Origin: Methylocella tundrae
Lineage (GTDB): Bacteria; Pseudomonadota; Alphaproteobacteria; Rhizobiales; Beijerinckiaceae
NCBI RefSeq assembly: GCF_901905185.1
Contig: NZ_CABFMQ020000057.1
Coordinates: 1 to 64,000 of the forward strand
Reading direction: 5' to 3'
Length of the DNA stretch: 64,000 nt
The position numbers and the translations under genes are program-made. Every line of letters begins with the position of its first letter. Position 1 is the first letter of the stretch. The notes under the pieces were generated by a model. The model saw only the letters and a list, made by a program, of their open reading frames with translations. It made no database searches and was not told the origin of the DNA. This document shows positions 63,924 through 64,000 of the stretch, one piece after another.

Positions 63924-64000
63924 ATGAGATTTCGAGTGCTCGATTGGCCTGCCGCCGCGGCCTGCCTCCTCGCTAGCCTCCTCGTCTCATCGAGCCCGGG
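63924..64000 (+). CDS. Start of a possible exported protein (partial, runs off the window)
   Basis: From ATG 63924 the frame reads MRFRVLDWPAAAACLLASLL and then VSSSP, which looks like a signal peptide, and stays open to the window end. There is no clear ribosome site, and only 25 codons are visible, so this is a weak call. Confidence 0.35.
   Translation, partial: MRFRVLDWPAAAACLLASLLVSSSP

Overview
The window looks like a chromosome segment of a methylotrophic alphaproteobacterium of the order Hyphomicrobiales (Rhizobiales), most likely a Methylocella/Methylocapsa-type Beijerinckiaceae. The reasons are a nearly complete serine-cycle gene cluster, the hisD / UPF0262 / low-molecular-weight phosphatase gene order typical of Rhizobiales, high GC content and rhizobial-type extragenic palindromes. 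The genus is an inference. All family names come from reading motifs; no database search was run.

Layout. 1-1.6 kb: the end of an IS5-type transposase, extragenic palindromes, a TetR regulator and a small coiled-coil protein. 1.6-13.9 kb: the serine cycle in two divergent operons. Leftward are gck, sgaA, hprA and ftfL; rightward are mtkA, mtkB, ppc and mcl. They share a 408-bp control region, and the rightward operon ends in a strong hairpin. Together these genes make C1-tetrahydrofolate, convert hydroxypyruvate to 2-phosphoglycerate, carboxylate PEP, activate malate and split malyl-CoA. mtdA and fch are not here. 13.9-22.1 kb: housekeeping genes (cutA, ada, a tRNA-Glu, recJ, a phosphatase, UPF0262, hisD) and several small exported proteins.

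22.7-50.1 kb: a complete tailed-particle gene cluster. It is transcribed leftward from two small DNA-binding genes through large terminase, portal, protease, capsid, head-tail connector, stopper, tail terminator, tube, chaperone with a probable -1 frameshift, tape measure, distal-tail and hub proteins, NlpC/P60 peptidase, fibres and a lysis cassette. From terminase to hub the order matches the gene transfer agent (GTA) of Rhodobacter. At the right end a LexA/CI-type S24 repressor is flanked by five copies of an operator, GGTA-N4-TACC. There is no integrase, excisionase, replication or recombination gene. The block is therefore either a defective prophage or a domesticated, SOS-switchable GTA-like particle. 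This is the most interesting part of the window.

50.3-64 kb: ergothioneine synthesis (egtB-egtD), a fatty-acid hydroxylase facing a family-21 glycosyltransferase, mutM, an L,D-transpeptidase, a His-rich PadR regulator with a large palindrome upstream, purC behind typA, a small membrane protein, a TAXI-type binding protein and cysG. The window ends within a possible exported protein.
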